This document shows positions 16,221 through 23,537 of a stretch of DNA of 57,766 nucleotides, one piece after another. Position numbers and translations under genes: made by a program. This stretch comes from Treponema sp. UBA792 (GTDB taxonomy: Bacteria; Spirochaetota; Spirochaetia; Treponematales; Treponemataceae), in contig DBIW01000029.1 of NCBI GenBank assembly GCA_002296965.1, forward strand, positions 4,436 to 62,201, given 5' to 3'. Under the pieces are notes generated by a model. The model was not told where the DNA came from and did no database searches. It saw only the letters and a program-made list of their open reading frames with translations. Position 1 is the stretch's first letter. Every line of letters starts with the position of its first letter.

Positions 16221-17513
16221 ATGAAAAAAAATGCCGAAAACACAAGCAGAAAACCAAGAATCCATGCGGCCCGGAAATTCATCATCGCCGGAGCCGCGGT
16301 TGTCGCGGCGGCAGCTGCGGCCGCTGTCTTATGCGGAATTCTCCGGAAACCTTCAGTTTCTTTCTATAATATTGACGCAAGAACACAGGCCGCGATCACA
16401 AAACAGATTCAGCAGATTCAGAATGGGAACAGAAAAAAGGAATTCAGAACGGTAACGCTTGACTCCTCCGTTCCGCTTTCGGCCCAGAAGAAAATCTGGA
16501 GGAAAACAGGAATCATTTTTGCCGCCTTGGATTACGACTGCGAGGCGATGTTCCGCTCGGACAGAAAAATATCAGGACTTCCGGCGTCTGTTCTTGGCGG
16601 AATGCCGACGACAACCGTAAATTCCGTTCCATCGTCCGGGGGAACGGTTCCGTTCGTGCCGCTGCTCTACGATTTTTATCAGGTGGATGTCAATTATCCT
16701 GTATTCGTGTCCTCCCGGATTGACAACATTAACGTATGGGATGACTTTATCTCATTCGCGGAAAAATCAAAGCTCCGGGTGTCAGTTCCGCTTGTTTTTC
16801 CGGGAAGAAACCATTCTGAATTCCTGAACATTTTCGGAATGATTACAGAAGCCACGTCGGGCTATCGGGCTCTTGCGGAAATCCAGAGCCAGCTCTACAA
16901 CGCCTTTACGGAAGACAAGAAAAACAGAAATCAGTCCGAAAATACGGCCGTTACAGAAAAGGTTTATGAATTTGCGGAAAAAAACACCGCATTCAGGAAA
17001 ACAGCCGGAATTATCCGCTTTATGCGCAAAGAAAAACTGGTTCCGGAAAACATCCGTGACTTTCCTCTAACCGACATGAAATTCTTCATGGATCAGAATC
17101 TGCCGGCCGCGGCGTTCATAAAACTTTCGGAACACAGGAGCATGGACAGAAGCGCCCTCGAAAATTTCAAGTCCGTATACTGTCCGGGAACAGAGCTTAC
17201 TGCCGCAAGAAAATTTCCCGCGGCGATGATATGTGCGGCGGCGGTAAAAAAAGACAAGAGGACGGCGGAAATCATAAGACAGCTCGCCTCGTCCGGACAG
17301 ACAGCCCTCGCGCTTGAATCCGGACTTGCGCCCGTCCAGAAAAACTGCCGGATTCCGGACAAACAGGCTGACGACGTGCGCTACTGGCTTGCGGCATCAG
17401 ACGGACCGCAGATGTATCTTTCGGCCGCGCTTCCGTCAGCTGAGGCAAGATCCGCAGCCTGGCGCGCAGTCTGGAAAATAATCAACAGCTACGATGTTGA
17501 CCTACCCTATTGA
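16221..17513 (+). CDS. Membrane-anchored protein resembling ABC solute-binding proteins
   Basis: This 430-residue protein has a basic N-terminus followed by one hydrophobic helix (about residues 20-43, Ala-rich), so the rest is probably exported and anchored. The order of elements resembles family 1 extracellular solute-binding proteins: a 'PFVPLLYDFYQVDVNYPVF' segment near 155, 'INVWDDFISFAEK' near 175, and late helices with 'FPAAMICAAAVKKDKRTAEIIRQLASS'. I see no recognisable ligand motif and no permease nearby. It shares the strand with the MocR regulator, whose start lies inside this gene's last 20 bases, so the two are translationally coupled. A TAAAAT box ends 9 bases before ATG 16221 and no Shine-Dalgarno site fits. 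The function is unresolved. Confidence 0.6.
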   Translation: MKKNAENTSRKPRIHAARKFIIAGAAVVAAAAAAAVLCGILRKPSVSFYNIDARTQAAITKQIQQIQNGNRKKEFRTVTLDSSVPLSAQKKIWRKTGIIFAALDYDCEAMFRSDRKISGLPASVLGGMPTTTVNSVPSSGGTVPFVPLLYDFYQVDVNYPVFVSSRIDNINVWDDFISFAEKSKLRVSVPLVFPGRNHSEFLNIFGMITEATSGYRALAEIQSQLYNAFTEDKKNRNQSENTAVTEKVYEFAEKNTAFRKTAGIIRFMRKEKLVPENIRDFPLTDMKFFMDQNLPAAAFIKLSEHRSMDRSALENFKSVYCPGTELTAARKFPAAMICAAAVKKDKRTAEIIRQLASSGQTALALESGLAPVQKNCRIPDKQADDVRYWLAASDGPQMYLSAALPSAEARSAAWRAVWKIINSYDVDLPY

Positions 17514-18954
17514 TTCCGGCACGCCGCGGCCGCTCTACGGATTTCTCTACAGCCGGATAAAGGACGACATAATTTCCGGAAAGCTCCGCGGCGGCCAGAA
17601 ACTTCCGTCAAAGAGGACTTTTGCGGCGAATCTCGGAGTAAGCGTAATCACCGTCGAGACCGCATACTCCCAGCTTGCAGCGGAAGGCTACATAACGGCG
17701 GAGGCGCGCCGGGGATTTTTTGTCGCCGAAATAAGGAATCCGGAAAAGGCGCATTTCCTGAGTCCGCTGGTCATAGCCGCAAAAAAATCAGGCTTGGCGG
17801 AAGAAAGGGAAACGGACAAAAATCCCATGCAGAAAACGGATTCTCCGCAGAAAGCCGGAGAAAGCGGCGGAAAATATGAATTCGACCTTGCGGGAAACCG
17901 CACGAATCCGGCCAACTTTCCGTTCTCGGTCTGGGCAAAGCTTATGCGCTCCGTTCTTACGGAACGGCGGACGGAACTCATGGCGAATTCTCCTCCGGGC
18001 GGCTCAGCCGGACTACGCGGAGCGCTGTCACGCCATCTGCTTGACTTCCGCGGAATAAACGTTCCGCCCGAAAGAATTTTCGTGGGAGCCGGAACCGAAT
18101 ATCTCTACGGTCTGATAATCCAGCTGCTCGGATTTGAAAGACGCTACGGAAGCGAGGATCCCGGCTACAGCAAGACAGCCCAGATTTACAGCGCTTATGG
18201 CCTGGAACACGATTTTATAAGCATGGACGAGAACGGAGTCCTGATCCGGGAGCTTGAGCAGAAACTGACGGATATAATCCACATCTCACCGTCCCATCAT
18301 TTTCCGACAGGAACCGTAATGCCGGCCAGCCGCAGATACGAGCTGCTCGAATGGGCAGGCCGCGCGCCGACACGGTATATAATAGAAGACGACTATGACA
18401 GTGAATTCCGTTTCAACGGACGGCCGATTCCCGCGCTGCAGAGCATGGATCCGGAAGGTCACGTAATCTACATGAACACATTCACAAAATCGCTGAGCTC
18501 CACAGTACGCATAAGCTACATGGTGCTTCCGCCGCAGCTGGCGGAGAAATTCAGGGAGAAACTGGGATTCTACTCATGTACTGTTCCGACCTTCGAGCAG
18601 CTGACGCTTGAGCAGTTCATATCCGGCGGTTTTTTCGAGAAGCACATAAACAGGATGAGAAGGCTCTATCAGTTCCAGCGGGACGAAATGCTCCGGGTAT
18701 TTGCGCAAGCCGGAGAAAAAATAACAATCTCGGAGGAGAATTCCGGACTTCATTTTATAATGAGGATAAATTCAGGAATAACGGAAAAGGAATTCTCAGA
18801 AAGGCTTGAGCGGAACGGAATAAGGATGATTCCGCTTTCCGCATATTTCAGGAATTCAACCGGGAAAACATCTGACAAATTCGTGGTGAACTATTCATCG
18901 CTTCCCCGGAACAGTGCGGCAGCCGCGGCCGAGGCCGTAATCAGCTGCCTTTAG
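17494..18954 (+). CDS. MocR/PdxR-family transcription regulator (GntR domain fused to aminotransferase domain)
   Basis: The 486-residue protein has an N-terminal winged helix of the GntR type (residues about 10-77: PLYGFLYSRIKDDIISGKLRGG, LPSKRTFAANLGVSVITVETAY, AEGYITAEARRGFFV) and a class I aminotransferase-like domain (about 120-480). The latter carries the motif TFTKSLSSTVRISYM, whose lysine (K332) is the predicted PLP-binding residue. Such proteins sense PLP or an amino-acid ligand and act on the DNA of a nearby operon. PdxR members control pdxST, which is not in this window. It overlaps the 3' end of the 16221 gene by 20 bases and converges on the acyl-CoA ligase gene with 8 bases between them. 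The regulatory target is unknown, although coupling suggests the 16221 product. Confidence 0.85.
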   Translation: MLTYPIDSGTPRPLYGFLYSRIKDDIISGKLRGGQKLPSKRTFAANLGVSVITVETAYSQLAAEGYITAEARRGFFVAEIRNPEKAHFLSPLVIAAKKSGLAEERETDKNPMQKTDSPQKAGESGGKYEFDLAGNRTNPANFPFSVWAKLMRSVLTERRTELMANSPPGGSAGLRGALSRHLLDFRGINVPPERIFVGAGTEYLYGLIIQLLGFERRYGSEDPGYSKTAQIYSAYGLEHDFISMDENGVLIRELEQKLTDIIHISPSHHFPTGTVMPASRRYELLEWAGRAPTRYIIEDDYDSEFRFNGRPIPALQSMDPEGHVIYMNTFTKSLSSTVRISYMVLPPQLAEKFREKLGFYSCTVPTFEQLTLEQFISGGFFEKHINRMRRLYQFQRDEMLRVFAQAGEKITISEENSGLHFIMRINSGITEKEFSERLERNGIRMIPLSAYFRNSTGKTSDKFVVNYSSLPRNSAAAAAEAVISCL

Positions 18955-18962
18955 GAGGCAGT

Positions 18963-20594
18963 TCAGCAGACTGCGAACGGATTCTCCTTGCTGTACATCT
19001 CCCGGAGTTTGGGCTTCTCTATTTTTCCAGTGGCGTTTCTGGGAACAGGAGCAAAAATTATTTTTTTCGGCCGCTTGTACTTCGGCAGCTCAAGGCAGAA
19101 CGAATTCACGTCCTCCTCAGTACATGACGCGCCGGGCTTGAGCTCGATTACGGCGGCCGTTATCTCTCCGAGCCGTTTGTCCGCAAGACCGATGACCGCC
19201 ACATCCTTTATGCATTCCATCCTGTGCAGGAAATCCTCAATCTGAACCGGATAGATATTCTCTCCGCCGGTGATTATGACATCCTTTTTCCTGTCCACAA
19301 GATAGATAAAACCGTCGGAATCCATCATCGCCATGTCTCCGGTATAAAGCCATCCGTCCGAATCAAGAACCTCATCAGTGGCTTTAGGATTCTTGTAGTA
19401 GCAGACCATCACGCCGGGACCGGAAACAGCAAGCTCCCCGACAGAACAGCGCGGAACATCCTTTCTGTGCTCATCGACAATCCTGACTTTCCATCCGTAG
19501 CCGGGAATTCCGATCGCGCCGATTTTTGAGGTGTTCTCAATTCCAAGATGAACGCAGCCCGGTCCGATTGACTCGGAAAGTCCGTAATTCGTGTCGTACT
19601 GATGTGACGGAAAATAACGCTTCCAGTCTTCTATCAGTTTTTTCGGAACAGGCTGCGCGCCGATGTGCATCAGCCTCCACTGGGAAGTCCTGTATTCATC
19701 AAGAGAAATGTCGCCCCGATCCAGCGCGTCGATTATGTCCTGAGCCCAAGGGACAAGCAGCCAGACAATAGTGCAGCGCTCATCAGATACAGCCTTCAGT
19801 ATGACTTCCGGCTTTGTCCCGCGGAGAAGAACCGCCTTTCCGCCTGAGACAAGGGAGCCGAACCAGTGCATTTTTGCTCCGGTATGATAAAGCGGCGGAA
19901 TGCAGAGGAATGTGTCTTCCTTTGTCTGACCATGGTGCTTCTGCTCAACCGCGGCGGAATGCATCAGCGCGCAGTGACGGTGAAGTATCGCCTTGGGAAA
20001 ACCGGTCGTGCCGGATGAAAAATAAATCGCGGCCTCGTCATCATCGGAAATCTGAATTCCGGGATTTGAGGAGGAATAGTTCATCACCGACATAAAATAA
20101 TTCTCCGCGAATGTGGGACATATTCCCTCACCCACATAAATCAGCAGCCTGTGCGCGATTATGCTGTCGGCGATTTCCTCCATGCGTCCGATAAATTCAG
20201 GGCCGAAGAACAGGACGCTTATATCAGCCAGCTTCAGACAATACGAAATCTCGTCCGGCGCATATCTGAAATTCAGCGGAACGGCCAGCGCCCCGATTTT
20301 TAGGATTCCGAAATAAACCGGCAGCCACTCAAGGCAGTTCATCAGAAGAATTCCAACCTTGTCGCCCTTTCTGACTCCGCGCTCAAGCAGATAATGCGCG
20401 CATCTGTTCGCCTTCTCGTTGAACACGTGCCAGGAAATTTCCCGGCGGTAAGGCATATAGGGTTCGGGCTGGGTAAGATCGTAGTCCTTCCAGGTGATTC
20501 TCATCGTCTCCTTTACTTCCGGATTCAGCTCCACAAGCGCGGAATCGTCCGCATAAAGCTGCGCATTTTTCTCAAGATAATCGGTAATCGGCAT
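18963..20594 (-). CDS. AMP-forming acyl-CoA synthetase (ANL superfamily)
   Basis: The 543-residue enzyme should activate a carboxylic acid with ATP and load it onto CoA. It shows the ANL signatures in order: the phosphate loop YFSSGTTGFPKAILHRH (about 190-206), YGLSES (about 336), LYTGDMAMMDSDGFIYLVDRKKD (hinge Asp region, about 415-438), and the C-terminal catalytic lysine in RNATGKIEKPKLR. Substrate type cannot be told; long- or medium-chain fatty acids are likeliest. I start it at ATG 20594 rather than 24 bases upstream because a clear GGAGG lies 4 bases before this ATG. The promoter is at 20688 with a leader of about 88 bases. It appears monocistronic. Confidence 0.85.
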   Translation of the reverse strand: MPITDYLEKNAQLYADDSALVELNPEVKETMRITWKDYDLTQPEPYMPYRREISWHVFNEKANRCAHYLLERGVRKGDKVGILLMNCLEWLPVYFGILKIGALAVPLNFRYAPDEISYCLKLADISVLFFGPEFIGRMEEIADSIIAHRLLIYVGEGICPTFAENYFMSVMNYSSSNPGIQISDDDEAAIYFSSGTTGFPKAILHRHCALMHSAAVEQKHHGQTKEDTFLCIPPLYHTGAKMHWFGSLVSGGKAVLLRGTKPEVILKAVSDERCTIVWLLVPWAQDIIDALDRGDISLDEYRTSQWRLMHIGAQPVPKKLIEDWKRYFPSHQYDTNYGLSESIGPGCVHLGIENTSKIGAIGIPGYGWKVRIVDEHRKDVPRCSVGELAVSGPGVMVCYYKNPKATDEVLDSDGWLYTGDMAMMDSDGFIYLVDRKKDVIITGGENIYPVQIEDFLHRMECIKDVAVIGLADKRLGEITAAVIELKPGASCTEEDVNSFCLELPKYKRPKKIIFAPVPRNATGKIEKPKLREMYSKENPFAVC

Positions 20595-20687
20595 TTTTCC
20601 TCCAATAAAATTCTGCACCGTTTCTCAGCCATGACGCGACGGAAAAGCTCCGGTCAACATGAAAATTCAGATGCGGAAGAGTTCTCC

Positions 20688-20693
20688 ATTATA
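20688..20693 (-). promoter_or_regulatory. -10 box of the acyl-CoA synthetase gene
   Basis: TATAAT on the minus strand sits in the context GGGTGTATAATGGAGA, which matches the 16146 promoter (GGGTGTATAATTGAGA) in all but one base. The -35 candidate TGGAAT (20711-20716, 17-base spacer) is weak. The leader to ATG 20594 is about 88 bases and ends in a strong Shine-Dalgarno site. Confidence 0.5.
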
Positions 20694-20760
20694 CACCCTA
20701 AGCGGCATAAATTCCACATCCGTCTGAAAAGACGCACGTCGCCACAAAGTTGAACCGGCC

Positions 20761-21510
20761 TTACTTTTCGGCGACTATGACCATTGTCCGCGCATTGTTG
20801 TCGTAGGGAGAAAGGTCAAAGTCACCGTAAACATCCGCATGGGCGAATCCGGCCTCCGACACAAGAAGCCCGCGAAGTTCGGCGGCGGAATAAAGCCTCT
20901 GGACAAATTCGTGCTCGATGCGTTCTCCGCTGTCGCTTATAAGAATCCATTTTGAGCGCAGGCCTTCCCATGCGCCCACAACCTCAAACCGGGTCAGAAC
21001 CGTCATTCCGGCGCGGCGGAACCATTCGCCTTCCGTAAAGTACATAACCGCGGTCTCGCGGCCTGTACATTCAAGTATGAATTTTCCGCCGGGTTCAAGC
21101 GAGGCGGCTATGTTTTTAAGAATGAGCAGATCATCGAAAACATCCGCACAGTAGCCGAACGAGGTGAACAGGCTGACCGCGCATCTGAATTTTTCGGGAC
21201 GCACGAATTTCCGCAGATCCCCGCGCACAAATTCAACAGAAACCCCTTCGGCGGCGGCGGATTCCGCGGCGGCATCAAGCTCCTCCTGAATCAGGTCAAC
21301 ACCGGTCACAGACATTCCGCACGCGGCAAGCTCGACCGAAATTCGTCCCGGACCGCAGCCGGCATCAAGAACGGCATCGCCTTTCCTCAGGCCGGCGATT
21401 GAGCAGACATAACCGGCCACATCAGGAGCTTCAGCCCAGCGTTCCGCGTCAAACATGACAGGACCGAAATTCCGCCAGAATTCAGTTTTCTCGAACCATT
21501 CCTCAGCCAT
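20761..21510 (-). CDS. Class I SAM-dependent methyltransferase
   Basis: The protein is 249 residues from ATG 21510 (MAEEWFEKTEFW). It has the Rossmann SAM-binding motif VLDAGCGPGRISVEL (about residues 46-60), an acidic strand end GVDLIQEEL, and GDLRKF at the end of beta-4. The N-terminal lead (FWRNFGPVMFDAERW) is typical of the Methyltransf_25/11 group acting on small molecules. No substrate can be assigned. The ATG lies within the last bases of the phosphatase gene (8-base overlap), so the two genes form a translationally coupled operon with the phosphatase first. Longer in-frame starts exist but would lie deep inside the phosphatase gene. Confidence 0.78.
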   Translation of the reverse strand: MAEEWFEKTEFWRNFGPVMFDAERWAEAPDVAGYVCSIAGLRKGDAVLDAGCGPGRISVELAACGMSVTGVDLIQEELDAAAESAAAEGVSVEFVRGDLRKFVRPEKFRCAVSLFTSFGYCADVFDDLLILKNIAASLEPGGKFILECTGRETAVMYFTEGEWFRRAGMTVLTRFEVVGAWEGLRSKWILISDSGERIEHEFVQRLYSAAELRGLLVSEAGFAHADVYGDFDLSPYDNNARTMVIVAEK

Positions 21511-21979
21511 TTCCGTTTCCGCCGTCAAGAATTTTTTTGAGAAGAGCCGAGCATCCCTCCAGAACGTCATCATAAGTCCTGTCGAAATTTCCGGTATACC
21601 ACGGATCGGCTATGTCCCTGTCTTTTCCGGCGAACGAAAGCAGAAGCGAAACCTTGCCGTCCGGATCATTGTTCCATTTTTTTTCCATATAATATAAATT
21701 CTCGACATCCATTCCGACAAGAAAATCGTAATTCTCATAGTCGGCGGAAGTTATCTGCCTTGCCCGGTGGAATCCTACAGGAACACCCTCGGCGCGGAGC
21801 TTTTTCTCTGTGCCCGGATGAATTCCGTTTCCAAGTTCCTCCGTACTGGTCGCGGCCGAATCAATTCTGAATTCGGAGCCGGCACCGGCATCATTGACAA
21901 GTTTTTTCATCACGAATTCCGCCATCGGCGAGCGGCAGATATTTCCGTGGCAGACAAAAAGAATTCCAGTATTTTTCAT
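21503..21979 (-). CDS. Low-molecular-weight protein-tyrosine phosphatase
   Basis: The 158-residue length matches the family. The catalytic loop CHGNICRS has Cys10 and Arg16 in the CX5R spacing directly after the first beta strand. The general-acid motif appears as IADPWYTGNFDRTYDDV near residue 125. It should hydrolyse phosphotyrosine or phosphoarginine-type groups on proteins. The start is ATG 21979: a TATACT box ends 7 bases before it, with TGGACT 17 bases further up. A longer reading from 22075 would cross the promoter. It is the first gene of a two-gene operon with the methyltransferase and is divergent from dnaJ. Confidence 0.88.
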   Translation of the reverse strand: MKNTGILFVCHGNICRSPMAEFVMKKLVNDAGAGSEFRIDSAATSTEELGNGIHPGTEKKLRAEGVPVGFHRARQITSADYENYDFLVGMDVENLYYMEKKWNNDPDGKVSLLLSFAGKDRDIADPWYTGNFDRTYDDVLEGCSALLKKILDGGNGNG

Positions 21980-21986
21980 GCGCAAC

Positions 21987-22015
21987 AGTATAGATTCAGC
22001 CGTGGAATAAGTCCA
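21987..22015 (-). promoter_or_regulatory. Leaderless-type promoter of the phosphatase operon
   Basis: On the minus strand, TGGACT (22010-22015) and TATACT (21987-21992) have a 17-base spacer. The -10 ends 7 bases before ATG 21979. Confidence 0.65.
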
Positions 22016-22101
22016 GTGGAGGAAGACAAGCGGAGATTCCAGGCGGATTCGGCGCGCGGTTCCGGAGACATTCATTAAATGTCCGTTATTTTATTTTTGA
22101 C

Positions 22102-22130
22102 TTGTATCATTTTTTCAGAATCGGTATTTT
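22102..22130 (+). promoter_or_regulatory. Leaderless-type promoter of the DnaJ-domain gene
   Basis: TTGTAT (22102-22107), a 17-base spacer and TATTTT (22125-22130) end 7 bases before ATG 22138. No Shine-Dalgarno sequence is present. Confidence 0.55.
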
Positions 22131-22137
22131 ATAGAAT

Positions 22138-22722
22138 ATGAAAGACTACTACGAGATACTCGGTGTCAGCAAGACAGCCACTGCGGAAGAGATAAAAAAG
22201 GCATACAGAAATCTTGCGTTCAAATATCATCCTGACAGAAATCCCGGAAACAAAGAGGCCGAAGAGAAATTCAAGGAAATAACAATGGCCTACGATACGC
22301 TCGGAGATGAGCAGAAACGCCGCAACTACGATTTTACAGGATATTCGGACAGCTCGTCCTCCCAGTACTCACAGAATTCAAGGCAGTATCAGTACACATA
22401 TTCATCTCCGTTTCAGGAAGGAAATGAGGATGAATTCTGGAGATGGTTTTCGGACGGCGCGCAGAACCGCGATTATGAGCGCAGAACTTACAGCTGGTCG
22501 TCCGACAGGCAGCCTGAATATTCAAAGAAATCAGTATGGTCAATGCTTTTCTCCAAAATTCTGCAGATTGTCATCGCATTCTGTATGCTCGGCGTATCCT
22601 ACATAATTCCGTTCGGATTCATCATCTGCATTGCTGTAATTGCGAACGGCTTTGCGGGCGTGTTCAAGGCGGCCGGAATATTGCTAAGGATGTACTCAAA
22701 GCAGAAAGAGAAATCGGCGTAA
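22138..22722 (+). CDS. DnaJ-domain membrane protein
   Basis: The 194-residue protein has an intact J domain at residues 1-68 ([21 protein letters not shown], with the HPD motif at 31-33 and the usual [14 protein letters not shown] helix IV). A low-complexity Ser/Gln/Tyr linker (about 70-125) and one or two C-terminal membrane segments (about 140-180, [32 protein letters not shown]) follow. It lacks the Gly/Phe zinc-finger and client-binding parts of true DnaJ, so it is a type III J protein likely to recruit DnaK to the membrane. It is transcribed alone and upstream of the sigma-28-like promoter at 22762. Confidence 0.85.
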   Translation: MKDYYEILGVSKTATAEEIKKAYRNLAFKYHPDRNPGNKEAEEKFKEITMAYDTLGDEQKRRNYDFTGYSDSSSSQYSQNSRQYQYTYSSPFQEGNEDEFWRWFSDGAQNRDYERRTYSWSSDRQPEYSKKSVWSMLFSKILQIVIAFCMLGVSYIIPFGFIICIAVIANGFAGVFKAAGILLRMYSKQKEKSA

Positions 22723-22761
22723 GGCCTCAGCGGAAAATTCATCTTTTGGAATTTCCTGTTA

Positions 22762-22788
22762 TAAACTTTGTCCCTTTTGTTCCGATAA
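22762..22788 (+). promoter_or_regulatory. Sigma-28 (FliA)-like promoter
   Basis: TAAACTTT (22762-22769), an 11-base spacer and TCCGATAA (22781-22788) differ by one base per box from the bacterial flagellar/chemotaxis sigma factor consensus TAAAGTTT-N11-GCCGATAA. The -10 ends 7 bases before ATG 22796, so the message would again be leaderless. No sigma-70 boxes of similar quality are present. Confidence 0.65.
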
Positions 22789-22795
22789 AAGATGT

Positions 22796-23521
22796 ATGAG
22801 GATTGACAGATTTCTAGCCGCGGCCGCCGTGCTTTTCTGCCTGGCGGCACATTCCGCAACGGCCGCAGAGACAGTAAATTACCAGCCGTTTGAACTTGAC
22901 AGGCTCATACATGAGATAGAAAAACCGTCCGCGCCGGTTGTGACGGACGACTACATAATCTTTACGGCGGACAAAAGCCACCGCTATGTCGGAATCGCAT
23001 TTGACTTTGAGAATTTCTCGACTGTACATCCGTTCAAGGTTTTTTCCAGGACAGACGACAGCGGCGAGAAAAGACGCGAATATCTTTTCTACTGCTATGA
23101 ACGGCAGCACAGAATCTCGGAACTGAAATACCGCCTCGTAATCGACGGATTATGGACGGCTGACCCGCTGAATCCGGAGAAAGAATACGATGACGACACG
23201 AATCTGTATTTCTCGAAAGTATATGCGCCCGGAAAAATAAGAATTCAGACGGAGACAATGGCGAATGATTCCGTCCGGTTCATCTACAAAGGCGAGCCTG
23301 GACTTGATCTCCGCCTTGCCGGAAATTTCACGAACTGGGATCCGTGGATATATCAGATGAACGAGACAAGGCCGGGACTTTATGAGCTGGAGCTTCCGCT
23401 GCCGGCCGGAAAATACTATTATACATATTACGCAGGTCTGACTCCGCTTCTAGACAACACGAATCCGCGCAAGGCTTACACGGATGACGGTAGAAGCGCA
23501 TCGGTCATAACTGTAGACTGA
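22796..23521 (+). CDS. Exported protein with glycogen-recognition (CBM48-like) domain
   Basis: The 241-residue protein begins with a signal peptide (MRIDRFLAAAAVLFCLAAHS, with a likely cut after the following ATAA). The N-terminal part (about 30-135) is beta-rich and unassigned. The C-terminal part (about 150-238) reads FIYKGEPGLDLRLAGNFTNWDP, then PGLYELELPLPAGKYYYTYYAG and LLDNTNPRKAYTDDGR. This is the beta-sandwich pattern of CBM48/early-set domains found on isoamylases and glycogen-branching enzymes, but here it has no catalytic domain. It may bind glucan-like polymers or serve as a structural envelope part. It shares a sigma-28-like promoter and operon with the diguanylate cyclase 16 bases downstream, which hints at a motility- or surface-related role. 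Confidence 0.7.
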   Translation: MRIDRFLAAAAVLFCLAAHSATAAETVNYQPFELDRLIHEIEKPSAPVVTDDYIIFTADKSHRYVGIAFDFENFSTVHPFKVFSRTDDSGEKRREYLFYCYERQHRISELKYRLVIDGLWTADPLNPEKEYDDDTNLYFSKVYAPGKIRIQTETMANDSVRFIYKGEPGLDLRLAGNFTNWDPWIYQMNETRPGLYELELPLPAGKYYYTYYAGLTPLLDNTNPRKAYTDDGRSASVITVD

Positions 23522-23537
23522 AAACAGGAACAAAACA

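Noticed and set aside
15989..16285. 98-residue minus-strand reading frame with a hydrophobic start (MMNFRAAWILGFLLVFSAFF)
   Set aside because: Its start lies antisense within the 16221 gene, there is no ribosome site, and the hydrophobic stretch is the antisense image of that gene's basic N-terminus.
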